From Priapulus caudatus (Eukaryota > Priapulida > Priapulimorpha > Priapulimorphida > Priapulidae): a DNA stretch of 30,388 nucleotides. The DNA lies in NCBI RefSeq assembly GCF_000485595.1, contig NW_014577192.1, positions 436,337-466,724 on the forward strand, read 5' to 3'. The notes under the pieces are model-generated. The model did not search any database. It was given only the letters and a program-made list of their open reading frames with translations, and was not told the origin of the DNA. The position numbers were made by a program, and so were the translations under genes. Shown here piece after piece: positions 29,987-30,388 of this stretch (the stretch's first letter is position 1; each line of letters starts with the position of its first letter).

Positions 29987-30138
29987 CAGCTGAGGTAGAG
30001 TGAAACTAGGGGTGTCATCACCCTCTCATGCATCTCTCCGGGACGCGCGCAAGACAGCGTGTGGCCTGACTCGCCGGCACACGAAGCAGGTTCCGGCATC
30101 CCGCCGAACCGCGCACTAGCAGCTTGCATCAACGCGAT
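29987..30138 (-). pseudogene. telo2: Inverted copy of TELO2 exon 4, frameshifted
   Basis: About 152 nt against 148 nt. MTPLVSLYLSW and SGHTLSCARPGEMHERVM replace the intact MTPLVTYLSW and SHTLFARVPERCMESVM. The donor GTAAGC is kept. Confidence 0.8.
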
Positions 30139-30388
30139 CTGGCCGATGAAAAATCCGTGTAGATTATCCACACGTGCATGCAGGGAAAAATTGAAAAAAA
30201 AATTTCGGGGGCTACTTTTTCCAAAAGCTCCGCGTGCATGAAAAATAGCAGCTCCTTAGAATTTGGTTTGGCATTGAACTCTGATGCAATAATTTTCCGG
30301 GGGCTCGGCTCTTTTGGGCATTTCGGGGCTCTTTTTTGCGGCATTTCGGGGCCTATAATCGCCGTCGAGCCCCGTGTATTGTTTTTCA

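Larger units (their letters stand above)
27894..30388 (-). repeat. Inverted copy of 21994-24319
   Basis: The reverse complement of this segment follows 21994-24319 throughout and runs to the window end. The two coordinates of matching bases sum to 52213 from the junction through the exon 6 acceptor, i.e. no net indel over about 440 bp. The sum then rises to 52225 before the minisatellite, 52255 at the exon 5 start, 52358 at the exon 4 start and 52382 at the window end. So the copy gains net insertions with distance from the junction. The spacer between the arms is 3574 bp of unique sequence. Confidence 0.92.

Overview
The window is eukaryotic and almost certainly from a metazoan. It holds one intronless-coding gene of the Tob/BTG family and one multi-exon gene (TELO2) with GT..AG introns, separated by long non-coding DNA rich in microsatellites and minisatellites. 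A block of TTAGGG-type telomeric repeats argues against a typical arthropod and fits a non-arthropod invertebrate such as a spiralian, cnidarian or deuterostome. I cannot name the species. A 10-N gap (12163-12172), homopolymer-bloated sequence at the left end and an inverted, error-laden copy at the right end show that this is draft long-read assembly.

Layout. 1-3230: low-complexity homopolymer sequence, probably bad consensus. 3231-5177: trinucleotide repeat, a 22-bp-arm hairpin, a 20-bp tandem repeat, a large 26-bp minisatellite in which most units carry an inverted CCAAT box, and two perfect palindromes. 5178-8240: no gene seen. 8270-8360: a possible promoter (X-box plus TATA). 9159-9523: a 347-bp non-autonomous DNA transposon (terminal inverted repeats, 9-bp target duplication) carrying telomeric repeats. 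9587-11260: the Tob gene, with an AUG-free CAA-rich leader and a 439-residue CDS. 11261-14600: probable 3' region of Tob, interrupted by CA repeats, the gap and a GC-box minisatellite. 14601-19000: no gene recognised. 19030-19935: decayed LINE reverse-transcriptase fragment. 20152-27496: TELO2 on the + strand, twelve recognisable exons, 3' exons missing. 27607-27893: dispersed repeat. 27894-30388: inverted copy of 21994-24319, containing broken copies of TELO2 exons 4-6 on the - strand.

The two genes have no operon-like relation. Tob is a cytoplasmic adaptor that links the CCR4-NOT deadenylase to poly(A)-binding protein. TELO2 is the scaffold of the TTT complex, which helps fold PIKK kinases (ATM, ATR, mTOR, DNA-PK). 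The most unusual items are the telomere-repeat-carrying MITE, a minisatellite that has copied the exon 5 splice donor of TELO2, the array of CCAAT boxes, and the inverted duplication whose breakpoint falls exactly after a 24-bp direct repeat.
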